A stretch of DNA of 64,000 nucleotides, from positions 1 through 64,000 of the forward strand of contig JACKOY010000015.1 of assembly GCA_024233935.1 (NCBI GenBank). The letters are read 5' to 3'. Both the position numbers and the translations under genes were made by a program. This stretch comes from Spirochaetales bacterium (GTDB taxonomy: Bacteria; Spirochaetota; Leptospiria; Leptospirales; Leptonemataceae). The notes beneath the pieces are model-generated. The model saw nothing but the letters and a program-made list of their open reading frames with translations, made no database searches and was not told where the DNA came from. Of this stretch, positions 50,071 through 58,666 are shown piece after piece; the stretch's first letter is position 1, and each line of letters starts with the position of its first letter.

Positions 50071-50997
50071 TCAGAGAATCTGACAGGGGCTGTCGTTGTC
50101 CGGTCTCAGGCATTGATCCAGAGTTTCGTAGTTCTCGGTCGCCTGTTGATAATCCGGATTCATGGAGAGAGGGCCACGCAAACCGCCGGCGCGGTCCAGG
50201 TTTTCGAGAATTTCGATGGTGTCGGCGTAGACGTCCCGGGCGCTTTCCAGATCGCCACGCTGCCCGCGCGCCACGAGCATATGACCAAGGGCAAAGTGCG
50301 CCGGGATATCGTCCTCTTTGAACCGGATGATTTCCTGAAGCAAGGCCACCGAGCGATCGAGGTCGCGCACTTCCGGGTTTTCCGTCTTTCCATAAAGGAG
50401 TGCGAGTTGGTACCGACTTCTGGTGATCGTGGGTTCCAGCCGATTTACGGTTTCAAAAAGCAGCACAGCGGTCTCAAAACGATTGAGTTCCCAGCCCGCC
50501 GCGCGGGAGGCGTTGGCATAACACAAGCCGGCGTCAAACAGCAGGTCCGGGTCGAGCGGATTTCGTTTGATGGCTTCCTCGAAGTACGGCAGCGCGCGCT
50601 CAAAATCGGTCAGGCTGACCTGATCTTCGTCCAGACGCTCATTCTCAATGGCCGCCTGGAAGTGCTGCCCGGCCAGATCGTAGCGGCCGCGATTCATGTA
50701 GGCGCGCGCAATGCGCCAGGAAAGACGTCCCTGAAGCTCGGACTCCTGAACCAGTTCGTGGATGTCTTCGTTCAGCTTCTCGGCTTCGGCCCGGCTGATT
50801 TCGAGGTCATTTTGCCAGCGTTGGAGGTCTTCTTCCTGGAGCGCCCGGGCCCGATCGCGCCGGCTCTCTTCCCCCCAGCGACGGATCGATTCCTCAATCG
50901 GGTCGCATTTCAAGAGCGGGAAGGCCAACACGAGCGCCGCTATCGCCCGGACCGCCAGGCCGAAACAGGAGCGGGTCTTGTTGCTGATGGATAGCAT
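50071..50997 (-). CDS. TPR-repeat lipoprotein
   Basis: The 308-residue product has a signal peptide with lipobox LLKC (residue about 30) followed by a coiled-coil-like Arg/Glu-rich region (ESIRRWGEESRRDRARALQEED) and several tetratricopeptide repeats: ALPYFEEAIKRNPLDPDLLFDAGLCYAN, VLLFETVNRLEPTITRSRYQLALLYGK, ALLQEIIRFKEDDIPAHFALGHMLVARG. It is probably a periplasmic scaffold. The ATG at 50997 begins the signal; the longer frame to 51258 overlaps the divergent acetyltransferase gene. It is the first gene of the operon with dprA and topA. Confidence 0.83.
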   Translation of the reverse strand: MLSISNKTRSCFGLAVRAIAALVLAFPLLKCDPIEESIRRWGEESRRDRARALQEEDLQRWQNDLEISRAEAEKLNEDIHELVQESELQGRLSWRIARAYMNRGRYDLAGQHFQAAIENERLDEDQVSLTDFERALPYFEEAIKRNPLDPDLLFDAGLCYANASRAAGWELNRFETAVLLFETVNRLEPTITRSRYQLALLYGKTENPEVRDLDRSVALLQEIIRFKEDDIPAHFALGHMLVARGQRGDLESARDVYADTIEILENLDRAGGLRGPLSMNPDYQQATENYETLDQCLRPDNDSPCQIL

Positions 50998-51141
50998 TGG
51001 AATCAACTTACGCTTGCGATCCTCGTCGGACGATTCGATCAAAGACGCCCGGGCAGTCCACTGCGATTGCCAGACCGGTCCATAGTACAGAAACCACGAC
51101 ACGGGGCCCGCCGGCCGAGTCCACGCCTGAAGAGCGAACTT

Positions 51142-51633
51142 ATGTTGCCGAACGAAACCACGAGCAGAGCGCTGCAGGCCGCGGCGGCCCTTGAACAGCA
51201 ATGTTTTGCCAACGGCTGGACCAGCAAGCAGATATCGGATTCGGTTGAGTATGGCCATGCGCAGCTACTCCTCTCGGATGATTCGGGCCGCATCTTCGGT
51301 CCCTATCCGGATAGTATAACACGCCCCTCCGACATGATTTCTGGTTACCTGCTCTATTCCGCCCAACCGGGGACGCCGGTGGTCCGGGAGGTGCTCAGAA
51401 TTGGTGTCGCTCCCGAACACCGCCATCGGGGCCACGCCCGGGCATTGCTGGAGGCTTTGTTTTCGCTCTGCGATTCGCATGCGCGGGTCTGGTTAGAGCT
51501 CAGTGAGGCAAACGAGGCGGCGCTGGGCCTTTACACGCGCGCCGGCTTTCAAATCGTTTCACGCCGGCCGCGCTACTACGGACAGAGCGATGCACTTCTA
51601 ATGGAAAGACTTGCTTCCGGCCACGAGGCCTGA
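51142..51633 (+). CDS. GNAT acetyltransferase, RimI-like
   Basis: The 163-residue protein has the GNAT motif A VLRIGVAPEHRHRGHARALLEAL (RxxGxA pattern here RHRGHA) and motif B VWLELSEANEAALGLYTRAGFQIVSRRPRYYG, as in RimI ribosomal S18 N-acetyltransferases. A role in protein N-terminal acetylation is likely but not provable here. The ATG at 51142 precedes the conserved domain. It is divergent from the TPR lipoprotein gene. Confidence 0.87.
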   Translation: MLPNETTSRALQAAAALEQQCFANGWTSKQISDSVEYGHAQLLLSDDSGRIFGPYPDSITRPSDMISGYLLYSAQPGTPVVREVLRIGVAPEHRHRGHARALLEALFSLCDSHARVWLELSEANEAALGLYTRAGFQIVSRRPRYYGQSDALLMERLASGHEA

Positions 51634-51658
51634 AGCCTGCTCCCGTAGGCCCCGAGAG

Positions 51659-51967
51659 ATGCTCGAACTCCGTCCAAACTGCGAAAACTGCAACCGCGCA
51701 CTGGCTCCGAACTCGCTGGAAGCGCGCATATGCAGCTATGAATGTACGTTTTGTGCCGATTGCGTGGACACGGTCCTGAAAAACGTCTGCCCGAACTGCG
51801 GAGGCGGCTTCGTGCCACGGCCCGTGCGACCGGCGCGAAACTGGAAAGGTGACAACTACCTGGGCAAGGATCCGGCGAGTACGCGAACGCGCCATCGCCC
51901 GGTTGATCCGGCGGCCCACCAAATCTTCGCGGAACCAATCGCCCGAATTGCGCCCCAGGAACGCTGA
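51659..51967 (+). CDS. DUF1272 zinc-binding small protein
   Basis: The 102-residue protein begins MLELRPNCENCNRALAPNS, then EARICSYECTFCADCV and NVCPNCGGGFVPRPVRPA, the exact pattern of DUF1272 with eight cysteines arranged in zinc-knuckle pairs. The function is unknown. The C-terminal 40 residues are not part of the family. It starts 25 bp after the acetyltransferase stop, probably in the same transcript. Confidence 0.85.
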   Translation: MLELRPNCENCNRALAPNSLEARICSYECTFCADCVDTVLKNVCPNCGGGFVPRPVRPARNWKGDNYLGKDPASTRTRHRPVDPAAHQIFAEPIARIAPQER

Positions 51968-52055
51968 GCGAACGCACGACTTTCAGAACCTCTGAGAAAA
52001 AATCAATCGACCGATTGCCCGAGCCATGCAAGGCTTTGTCGATTCGGAGGGGGCA

Positions 52056-52433
52056 ATGTCGGGAACATTCTATCTCGCGCAGCAAACGCAAAATGAAATT
52101 ATCGTGGGACGCATCGGCGTCTACGGTCTGAAGTTTGCTCTGGTTGCCCTGGGCCTGTACCTCGCGATTCAGGCCATTTACCATTTGCCTTATCTTTCGA
52201 AATATTTTGCGCGCCCCTGGGGTATGTTGATCATTCAGGCGATCTTGCTGTGCTTCGCAGGGCTCATCGCCTACTACCAGCCTTCATTGCGCGTCCTCAG
52301 GGCGCTTGATTTCGTGGACGAAGACAAGACCTACCTCTGGATTGATGTGGCCATCACCACCCTCGCACTGATGCGCGCGAGTCAGATCTGGCATTTCTTT
52401 GTGCGCTACCTGGACCGCAGCACGTCGGGCTAA
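52056..52433 (+). CDS. Small polytopic membrane protein
   Basis: The 125-residue protein has two clear transmembrane helices (about residues 20-42 and 55-75) and an amphipathic C-terminal helix (WIDVAITTLALMRASQIWHFFVRYL). No family is recognised. The ATG at 52056 has a GGAGGGGG site, which decides it over an in-frame ATG at 52026. Its stop lies 5 bp from the convergent murB stop. Confidence 0.7.
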   Translation: MSGTFYLAQQTQNEIIVGRIGVYGLKFALVALGLYLAIQAIYHLPYLSKYFARPWGMLIIQAILLCFAGLIAYYQPSLRVLRALDFVDEDKTYLWIDVAITTLALMRASQIWHFFVRYLDRSTSG

Positions 52434-52438
52434 GGGTT

Positions 52439-53494
52439 CTACGGAGCAGGACCAACAAAAACCGGCTCCGGTGCAAGGGTGATGCCAAAGCGTCCCTGAA
52501 CACGTTCGATAATCGTGCGTGCAAACTCACGCAGTTCATGGCTGGAGGCGCGATCGTAGTTGACGATTGCGAGAGCGTGCTTTTCGGAGAGGCCCACGGC
52601 GCCCGAGCGCTGCCCGCGTTTGAAACCCGCCTTTTCAATCAACCAGGCGGCGGGAATCTTTATGCCGTCGGCTGTGTCGAAGTGGGGCACGGCGTCGGCC
52701 GCAAGGCCAGCCCGTTCAAGAAGGGCGACCCACTCCTGTTTGCTTACCACGGGATTCAAAAAAAAAGAACCGCACGAAACACTCATCGGGTCGTCGGGAT
52801 CAATGACCATTCCCTTGCTACGGCGGGTCTTGAGCACCGTCGCCCGGACACGAGCCAGATCGTCCGTGGAGTCGGCCCCCAGTTCCCGACTGAGTTCGCC
52901 GTAACGTAAATTACAGCGCCCGCCTGGCGCGAGCCGAAAGCGCACGGCCGTCACGATGAAACGACCGGTTGCCTGCTTCTTGAAAAGACTCGTCCGGTAA
53001 GCAAATTCACACTGCTGATTTTTCAACTCGCGCAGCCGCTCTTCTTCGAGGTCGTAGACCAGAACCGAATCAATGGTCTCACTGACTTCCTGACCGTAGG
53101 CGCCTACGTTTTGAATGGGTGTGGCGCCGACCCGGCCCGGAATCCCGGACAGACACTCGATGCCGCTCCAACCCCGATCGACGGCGTACTTCACAAATCG
53201 GTCCCACTCTTCACCGGCCTGAACTTCGACCAGAATCTGCCCGGGGGACTCCTCAAGAATTGAGATCCCCCGATTGGCAATCGCCAGGACCAATCCATCA
53301 AAACCGGAATCTTCGAAGATAATGTTGGAGCCGCCACCCAGAATCACAAAGGGCAGGCCCTCACTCTGTGCATTGTGCAGGGCGTCGACCAGCGCATCAA
53401 CGCTTTCAGCCTCACAGAAATACCGGGCCGGTCCGCCGATGCGGATCGTGGTCCGGTCACCCAGGGGCACGGCGCTCTTGAGCTTTTCACTCAA
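52439..53494 (-). CDS. murB: UDP-N-acetylenolpyruvoylglucosamine reductase
   Basis: The 351-residue protein has the MurB FAD fold: TTIRIGGPARYFCEAESVDALVDAL, GLPFVILGGGSNIIFED, IECLSGIPGRVGATPIQNVGAYGQEV, FAYRTSLFKKQATGRFIVTAVRFRL, the catalytic Ser in SCGSFFLNPV and PAAWLIEKAGFKRG. It makes UDP-N-acetylmuramic acid for peptidoglycan. The start is uncertain: TTG at 53494 (overlapping the mazG stop by 8 bp) or GTG at 53536; no ATG fits. It is translated behind mazG. Confidence 0.93.
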   Translation of the reverse strand: MSEKLKSAVPLGDRTTIRIGGPARYFCEAESVDALVDALHNAQSEGLPFVILGGGSNIIFEDSGFDGLVLAIANRGISILEESPGQILVEVQAGEEWDRFVKYAVDRGWSGIECLSGIPGRVGATPIQNVGAYGQEVSETIDSVLVYDLEEERLRELKNQQCEFAYRTSLFKKQATGRFIVTAVRFRLAPGGRCNLRYGELSRELGADSTDDLARVRATVLKTRRSKGMVIDPDDPMSVSCGSFFLNPVVSKQEWVALLERAGLAADAVPHFDTADGIKIPAAWLIEKAGFKRGQRSGAVGLSEKHALAIVNYDRASSHELREFARTIIERVQGRFGITLAPEPVFVGPAP

Positions 53495-54299
53495 GGCTAC
53501 GTCCGGCCGAGCTGCCCGCCGACGATACGCGCACACTGTTCCAGTAAGAATCCAACTCGGCCAGAGTGTGGCTGGCAAAATCCCGACCGCTCTCGCGCAC
53601 CTGATCTTCCACCTCCTGAAAGCGCGCGATGAACTTCCGCACGCTGCGGGCCAGGCTCAGCTCAGCATTCAATTCCAGGTGGCGCGCGATGTTTACGACC
53701 GTAAAGAGTACGTCCCCGAGTTCTTCTTCCAGTCGCTCCCGGGATTGGTTTTCAGACAACGCCGCCTTCAATTCGTCGATTTCCTCTTCGAGTTTCGCAA
53801 AAACGGGCCCGACTTCGGGCCAGTCGAAGCCTGCCTTCGCGGCCCGGGACTGAACTTTGTGAGAGCGTAGCAATGCCGGCAGATGGAGCGCTGTTTTTTC
53901 TTCGAGCATACGCCCGGTGCTGACCTGCCCGCCTTTTTCCTGGGCCTTAATCTGCTCCCAGTTTTTCAGAATTTCATCGACGCCCGAAACCTCACGCCCC
54001 GCGAAAACGTGCGGATGGCGGCGCACGAGTTTGTCTGAAACGATGCGGGCGACATCTTCCAATGCGAAATGGCCGGACTCCTCGGCCAGGCGCGCGTAGA
54101 AAAAGACAAGGAAAAGCACGTCCCCGAGCTCTTCGCGCATGTGGTCGTGATCGACCCGATCCACGGCCTCAATCAGTTCGTGCGCTTCTTCAAGCAGATG
54201 CTCGCGCATGCTTGAAAAGTCCTGGGCTCGATCCCAGTCGCAACCACCCGGCTCCCGCAGGCGCCGTACAATCTCTTTCAGGCGAAGCAGCTCTTGCAT
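53487..54299 (-). CDS. mazG: Nucleoside triphosphate pyrophosphohydrolase MazG
   Basis: The 270-residue protein has two MazG domains: the first with REPGGCDWDRAQDFSSMREHLLEEAHELIEAVD and REELGDVLFLVFFYARLAEE, the second with FDWPEVGPVFAKLEEEIDELKAAL and LEEELGDVLFTVVNIARHL. The ExxE/ExxD metal residues are intact in both. It hydrolyses non-canonical NTPs to NMP and PPi. The ATG at 54299 starts the first helix; a GTG at 54338 would add 13 residues. It overlaps murB downstream and is divergent from the biotin carrier gene. Confidence 0.95.
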   Translation of the reverse strand: MQELLRLKEIVRRLREPGGCDWDRAQDFSSMREHLLEEAHELIEAVDRVDHDHMREELGDVLFLVFFYARLAEESGHFALEDVARIVSDKLVRRHPHVFAGREVSGVDEILKNWEQIKAQEKGGQVSTGRMLEEKTALHLPALLRSHKVQSRAAKAGFDWPEVGPVFAKLEEEIDELKAALSENQSRERLEEELGDVLFTVVNIARHLELNAELSLARSVRKFIARFQEVEDQVRESGRDFASHTLAELDSYWNSVRVSSAGSSAGRSLE

Positions 54300-54376
54300 G
54301 TGTAACTGTCCTGGACCCGTGATCTTTTTGGTCGACACCGCAATCGCCGCGTCGGAACTTTCACAGGGGGCATGTT

Positions 54377-54871
54377 ATGTTCAAGAAGCTCATTCATGGC
54401 GGCAATTCCTTTATCGTCGACATGCAGGAGCAGAGCACCGGCTTCCACTGCCTGCTCCAGGAAGAAGGCAAATCCGATCTGTCTGTGCCGGTAGAGGAAT
54501 TTCGCATTACCGGCCCGGACTCATTTTCGATCCGCACCCACGATTACGAGGAGCACGGCCGTTTTCAGATCGAAGGCGATACGGTCTATTTGCACCTCCG
54601 TGGTCATACCTACGTGCTACGTGAGGTTCTGACCGGTGCAAGTGCCACAGAAGCAGAGTCAGCCCATCGGAGCCCCATGCCCGGCAAGGTGCAGCGCGTC
54701 CTGGTAGCCGCTGGGGATACCGTCACAGAAGGTCAGACCCTGATTGTGGTGGAAGCCATGAAGATGGAAAACGCAATCAAAGCGACCCACGGCGGGACCG
54801 TAAAATCGGTGCACTGCGGAGAGGGAGAAATCGTCGATCCGGAGACCATTCTGGTCGAGATCGAGCCCTGA
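54377..54871 (+). CDS. Biotinyl/lipoyl carrier protein (BCCP-like)
   Basis: The 164-residue protein has a novel-looking N-terminal half (residues 1-90, including VEEFRITGPDSFSIRTHDYEE) and a C-terminal biotinyl domain with SPMPGKVQRVLVAAGDTVTEGQ and the biotinylation motif EAMKMEN, where Lys receives biotin. It most likely belongs to an acyl-CoA carboxylase or pyruvate-carboxylase-type complex, the other subunits of which are not in the window. It runs towards the small minus-strand gene at 54879 (7 bp between stops). Confidence 0.88.
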   Translation: MFKKLIHGGNSFIVDMQEQSTGFHCLLQEEGKSDLSVPVEEFRITGPDSFSIRTHDYEEHGRFQIEGDTVYLHLRGHTYVLREVLTGASATEAESAHRSPMPGKVQRVLVAAGDTVTEGQTLIVVEAMKMENAIKATHGGTVKSVHCGEGEIVDPETILVEIEP

Positions 54872-54878
54872 ACGGGGC

Positions 54879-55031
54879 CTACTTCTTGCCTTTGAGTTCC
54901 CGCAACATCATCTGACGGCGCAGGAAGCGTTCCCGGGCGTTCAGAGTGTTCCATTCCCGCTTCAGCTCCTTGGAGTTAGAGCCACGGGCCAGGGAATAGC
55001 GATTGATGAGCTTGGCGGTCTTCTCGTTCAC
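54879..55031 (-). CDS. Small basic protein, 50 residues
   Basis: An uninterrupted 50-codon reading frame runs on the minus strand from GTG (55031) to TAG, directly after nadB (31 bp). The product is very basic and helical: NEKTAKLINRYSLARGSNSKELKREW followed by NARERFLRRQMMLRELKGKK, with evenly spaced Lys/Arg/Glu. The composition is clearly protein-like and it fills the whole gap between nadB and the convergent carrier gene. A CTG slightly upstream is an alternative start. I think similar short proteins occur in Leptospira, but cannot confirm this. The function is unknown; RNA or ribosome binding would fit the charge. Confidence 0.6.
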   Translation of the reverse strand: MNEKTAKLINRYSLARGSNSKELKREWNTLNARERFLRRQMMLRELKGKK

Positions 55032-55062
55032 CGCTGGCAGAGTCCGAAAGCCCCCCGGACAG

Positions 55063-56694
55063 TCAACCCGGTTTCGGTTCGAGGATAAAGGGATGGGTGG
55101 AGCGGCTGAGCACAGTGTACTGCCGGGAGGGGTTCCGGTTTTCCGGGTAATCGGTGCTGAAATGCAGACCCCGGCTCTCCCGACGTTCCAGGGCCGATTC
55201 GGTGATCAGGCGGGCCACCAGCGCCAGATTGCGCAGTTCCAGGATCTTGTTCTGGATGGTGGTTCGCCGGTAGAAGTCCCGGATTTCTTCGTGCAGAAGA
55301 ACGATGCGCCGTAGCGCCCGGTGCAGGCGCAGGTTCGAGCGCACGATGCCGACGTAGTCCCACATGATCTTTTTGATCTCGTCGTAGTTGTGCTTTACCA
55401 GGATCCATTCTTCCGCGTTCTGCAGGCCGTCCTTTTGCCAGTGTTTCACCGGAGCCTCCCGGGCCGAAGGCTCCGGCCGGGCCGCAAGGCCTTCCGCGAT
55501 GCGGGCCGCAAACACCAACCCCTCCAGAAGGCTATTGGAAGCCAGACGGTTACCGCCGTGCACGCCGGTGCAGGCGGTCTCTCCCAGAGCATAGAGGCCT
55601 TCCAGATTGGTCTTTCCCTGAAGGTCGGTCAGAACGCCGCCGCACATATAATGAGCAGCCGGCACCACCGGAATTAGATCGCGCGAGATGTCGATACCAT
55701 GGTCCAGACAGTAGGCAAAAATATTCGGGAAGTGGCCCATGAGTTCTTCGCGGGTAGAGTGACGCGCGTCCAGCCAGACGTGTCTGGCTCCGGTTCGCTT
55801 CAGTTCGGCGTCGATCGCCCTGGCCACAATGTCGCGGGGCGCCAGTTCCCCACGCTCGTCGTAGCGATCCATGAACCGATTTTTTTCCGGGTCGAGCAGC
55901 TTCGCGCCAAAACCCCGCAAAGCCTCCGTGATTAGAAACGTCCGACGCGCGCCACGCTCAAAAAGCGCGGTCGGATGGAACTGGTAGAATTCCATGTTGG
56001 CAATGTTGGCGCCGGCCCGGAACGCCAGCGCCACGCCATCGCCGGTGGCCACTTCCGGGTTGGTGTTGTGCAGATACACCTGACCGGCCCCACCCGTGCC
56101 CAGTATGGTTGCCCGCGCCCGAACGATAAAAATATCCCAGGTTTCCCGGTCATAGATATACGCGCCAAAGCAGCGCGGTCTGTCGGCTCCAGGGCCATTT
56201 TCGAGATGATAGCGGGTGATGAGTTCGACGGCGACGTGATAATCGAGCACCCGCAGACCACGATCGCGCACTGCCTGCCAGAGCACCTGCTCGACTTCGT
56301 GACCGGTCAGGTCGCCGGCATGTACGATGCGGTTCTGGCTGTGGCCGCCTTCGCGTCCTAAATGCAGACGACCGCTTGCATCCCTTTCGAATTTCGCGCC
56401 GAGTTCCATGAGACGCCGCACGTGCGACGGCCCCTCGGTGACCAGAGCGCGCACGGCTTCTTCGTCGCACAGGCCAGCGCCGGCATCCATCGTGTCTTTG
56501 AGGTGGCTTTCAAAGGAGTCGCTTTCTGCGAGCACCGAAGCAATCCCACCCTGGGCCCAACTTGTGCTGGCGTCGCTCACGGCGGCCTTGGTTACAATCA
56601 GAACCTCCCCCTGGTCCGCGAGCAAGAGGGCGGTGTAGAGACCCGAAATGCCACTGCCGAGGATCAGAAATTCAACATCGATCACTCGACTCAT
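55063..56694 (-). CDS. nadB: L-aspartate oxidase
   Basis: The 543-residue flavoprotein has the FAD-binding start LILGSGISGLYTALLLADQG, VSDASTSWAQGGIASVLAESDSFESHLKDTMDAGAGLCDE, GREGGHSQNRIVHAGDLTG, FYQFHPTALF, VVPAAHYMCGGVLTDLQGKT and ALGETACTGVHGGNRLASNSLLEGLVFAARI, all hallmarks of NadB. It oxidises aspartate to iminoaspartate for NAD synthesis. The length is normal. It starts 10 bp downstream of the S41 protease stop, so both belong to one operon; nadA and nadC are not in view. Confidence 0.96.
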   Translation of the reverse strand: MSRVIDVEFLILGSGISGLYTALLLADQGEVLIVTKAAVSDASTSWAQGGIASVLAESDSFESHLKDTMDAGAGLCDEEAVRALVTEGPSHVRRLMELGAKFERDASGRLHLGREGGHSQNRIVHAGDLTGHEVEQVLWQAVRDRGLRVLDYHVAVELITRYHLENGPGADRPRCFGAYIYDRETWDIFIVRARATILGTGGAGQVYLHNTNPEVATGDGVALAFRAGANIANMEFYQFHPTALFERGARRTFLITEALRGFGAKLLDPEKNRFMDRYDERGELAPRDIVARAIDAELKRTGARHVWLDARHSTREELMGHFPNIFAYCLDHGIDISRDLIPVVPAAHYMCGGVLTDLQGKTNLEGLYALGETACTGVHGGNRLASNSLLEGLVFAARIAEGLAARPEPSAREAPVKHWQKDGLQNAEEWILVKHNYDEIKKIMWDYVGIVRSNLRLHRALRRIVLLHEEIRDFYRRTTIQNKILELRNLALVARLITESALERRESRGLHFSTDYPENRNPSRQYTVLSRSTHPFILEPKPG

Positions 56695-56703
56695 CGCGTG
56701 CGC

Positions 56704-58548
56704 TCAGGGGCCGGAAGGTCGCGGACTACTTTCCAGCGCCCCAAAAAAGGGCAGTGCACGAACCAGCATGTAGTCGGTCTTCAGGGCATCGTTACGATGT
56801 TGCTGGATGTAGCGCTCGGCAGCGGCGCCGTTCGTGGTGGCGGCCCGAATACGCGCTACCCAGGCGCTACGAGCCGGGTCGTCTTCACGCTCCACCAACT
56901 CCGGCAAGTGCTTCCACATGTCTTCCTCGCGGAAACGCGGCGGGAAGCTATTGTCCTCTTCCGAGGAAATCGCGATGTCGGGAACAACGCCGTGAACCTG
57001 AATCGTATAACCCCGGGGCGCATAATAACGCGCCGACGTGAGCTTAATGAGAACCGAACCGAGCGGGTTGATGCCCTGGACCGTGGCCTTGCCGAAACTA
57101 CGCTCACCTACAATCAAGCCCACATTGTGGTCCATCAAAGCCGAACCGACAATCTCGCTTGCGGAAGCGGAACCGGAATCAATCATGATGATGATCGGTA
57201 AGCCCGTGATTGCGGCCGGTCGCTCGGTGCGCTCGACGCTGAACTCTCCAGCGCCGCGGACCTGCACGACCACTTCGTTGGGGGGCAGAAATAGGTCCGA
57301 AACGGCCACCGCTTCGGGCAGGAATCCCCCCGGGTTCCCGCGCAGATCAATCACCAATCCGTCCAGAGAACCACCAGCCTCTTGCAACAGCTTTTCGTAC
57401 TCTTCGAGAATCAGGGTTGATGTGGCTTTATTCACATAGAGAAACGATGAGACTTTGATGACGCCAATCTTGCGGTTCCCGACCAGACTCGCGTCCATGT
57501 TCTGGGATGTGATGAGCCGGGAAGAAACCGCAGTCTGAACAATAACGCCCCGCGTAATCGGGATCTCAAGCACCCGCAATTCGGTGGTTCGTTCTACTTC
57601 AAGCACGACCGTTGTTTCACGCGGCCCGCGAATACGAGCGACAACATCCGAAAGCGGCAGATTCTCGATGGAGATCTGATCGACGCGACGGATGATGTCC
57701 CCTGCCCTGAGGCCTGCCATCAGGGCAGGCGAACCAGGCAACGGTGTTTCAACGATGACATCCTGCTGACCGCCCCCCCTGAGCAGCGCTCCAATACCCT
57801 CGAAGGTGGAATCCTCCGCCTCCTCACGCATTCGATTCCAGGATTCACGATCAAGCACGGAACTGTGCGGATCCATGGCCTGCAAAAAGCCATTGGCCGC
57901 CGCAAAGAAAACGTGTTTCATCGCAAAGGGATCGTCTTTGTAGGGGTCCTGACCGCGATAGCTCTCGGGAAGCTGGCTGTAGGAGTCCTTGTTCAGTTCG
58001 ATCCAGGTGAGCACTTTCTCGAAGTCCTCGCGACCGAAGGTCATGCTGTCCCATGCCTGCTCGATAAAACGTTGGGTCGCCTGGTCCTTTTCGCGCTGGC
58101 GGGTTGCCTCCTGGGCACGCTGAGCGGGCGTCATCGCCTCCTGACGGGCGCGTTCCTCGGACTGAAGGCGGTCGACGCGCTCCTGCCATCGGGGATAATC
58201 GGGAACAAATATGACGTAGGAATCGTTGGCCGAAAGAGTGATTGCACGCCCCGGCATCACCCGCTCGGCTCCCAGCAGACGGGCTCGATTCTCATAGAAT
58301 TCACGGCTCATGAAAAACAAACTGTGCGGCAACGAACGCAGGGCCGCCTCGGAAGCGCCGATAAAAGAGCGGCTGCGATTGATGTTCTCCCGATCGAAGT
58401 AGTTCTCCAGGGCGTACTCGACAACCCGGTAGAAGGCGCGCGCATCGAAGTCGTCCGGAACGGACGGAGATTCCGCGCGCTCGCAGCCACAGAAAGATAC
58501 GTAGAGGATGAGGAATAAACCGATTGCAATACGGGGTGACTTAAGCAC
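56704..58548 (-). CDS. S41 family C-terminal processing protease, lipoprotein
   Basis: The 614-residue protein starts with a signal peptide (IAIGLFLILYVSFCGC) having a lipobox-type Cys. A long helical N-terminal region follows (about residues 25-230), with RQEAMTPAQRAQEATRQRE. A PDZ domain (about residues 260-350, GIGALLRGGGQQDVIVETPLPGSPALMAGLRAGDII) and the S41 catalytic domain come next, with the Ser in DSGSASASEIVGSAL and the Lys in GERSFGKATVQG. It resembles Tsp/CtpA, which degrades or matures envelope proteins. The GTG at 58548 begins the signal; the open frame further up is in the divergent promoter region. Confidence 0.9.
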   Translation of the reverse strand: MLKSPRIAIGLFLILYVSFCGCERAESPSVPDDFDARAFYRVVEYALENYFDRENINRSRSFIGASEAALRSLPHSLFFMSREFYENRARLLGAERVMPGRAITLSANDSYVIFVPDYPRWQERVDRLQSEERARQEAMTPAQRAQEATRQREKDQATQRFIEQAWDSMTFGREDFEKVLTWIELNKDSYSQLPESYRGQDPYKDDPFAMKHVFFAAANGFLQAMDPHSSVLDRESWNRMREEAEDSTFEGIGALLRGGGQQDVIVETPLPGSPALMAGLRAGDIIRRVDQISIENLPLSDVVARIRGPRETTVVLEVERTTELRVLEIPITRGVIVQTAVSSRLITSQNMDASLVGNRKIGVIKVSSFLYVNKATSTLILEEYEKLLQEAGGSLDGLVIDLRGNPGGFLPEAVAVSDLFLPPNEVVVQVRGAGEFSVERTERPAAITGLPIIIMIDSGSASASEIVGSALMDHNVGLIVGERSFGKATVQGINPLGSVLIKLTSARYYAPRGYTIQVHGVVPDIAISSEEDNSFPPRFREEDMWKHLPELVEREDDPARSAWVARIRAATTNGAAAERYIQQHRNDALKTDYMLVRALPFFGALESSPRPSGP

Positions 58549-58666
58549 TGATACCGCCCTGGCTGCGTGTTGTGGATCGGGGCCCAGGCAGAGACGATTC
58601 TGCGACGCCTTCCCGTAATGGGAAGAGAGCCGGACCGATACTCCTGGCACGCCCGAGTAATGGACG

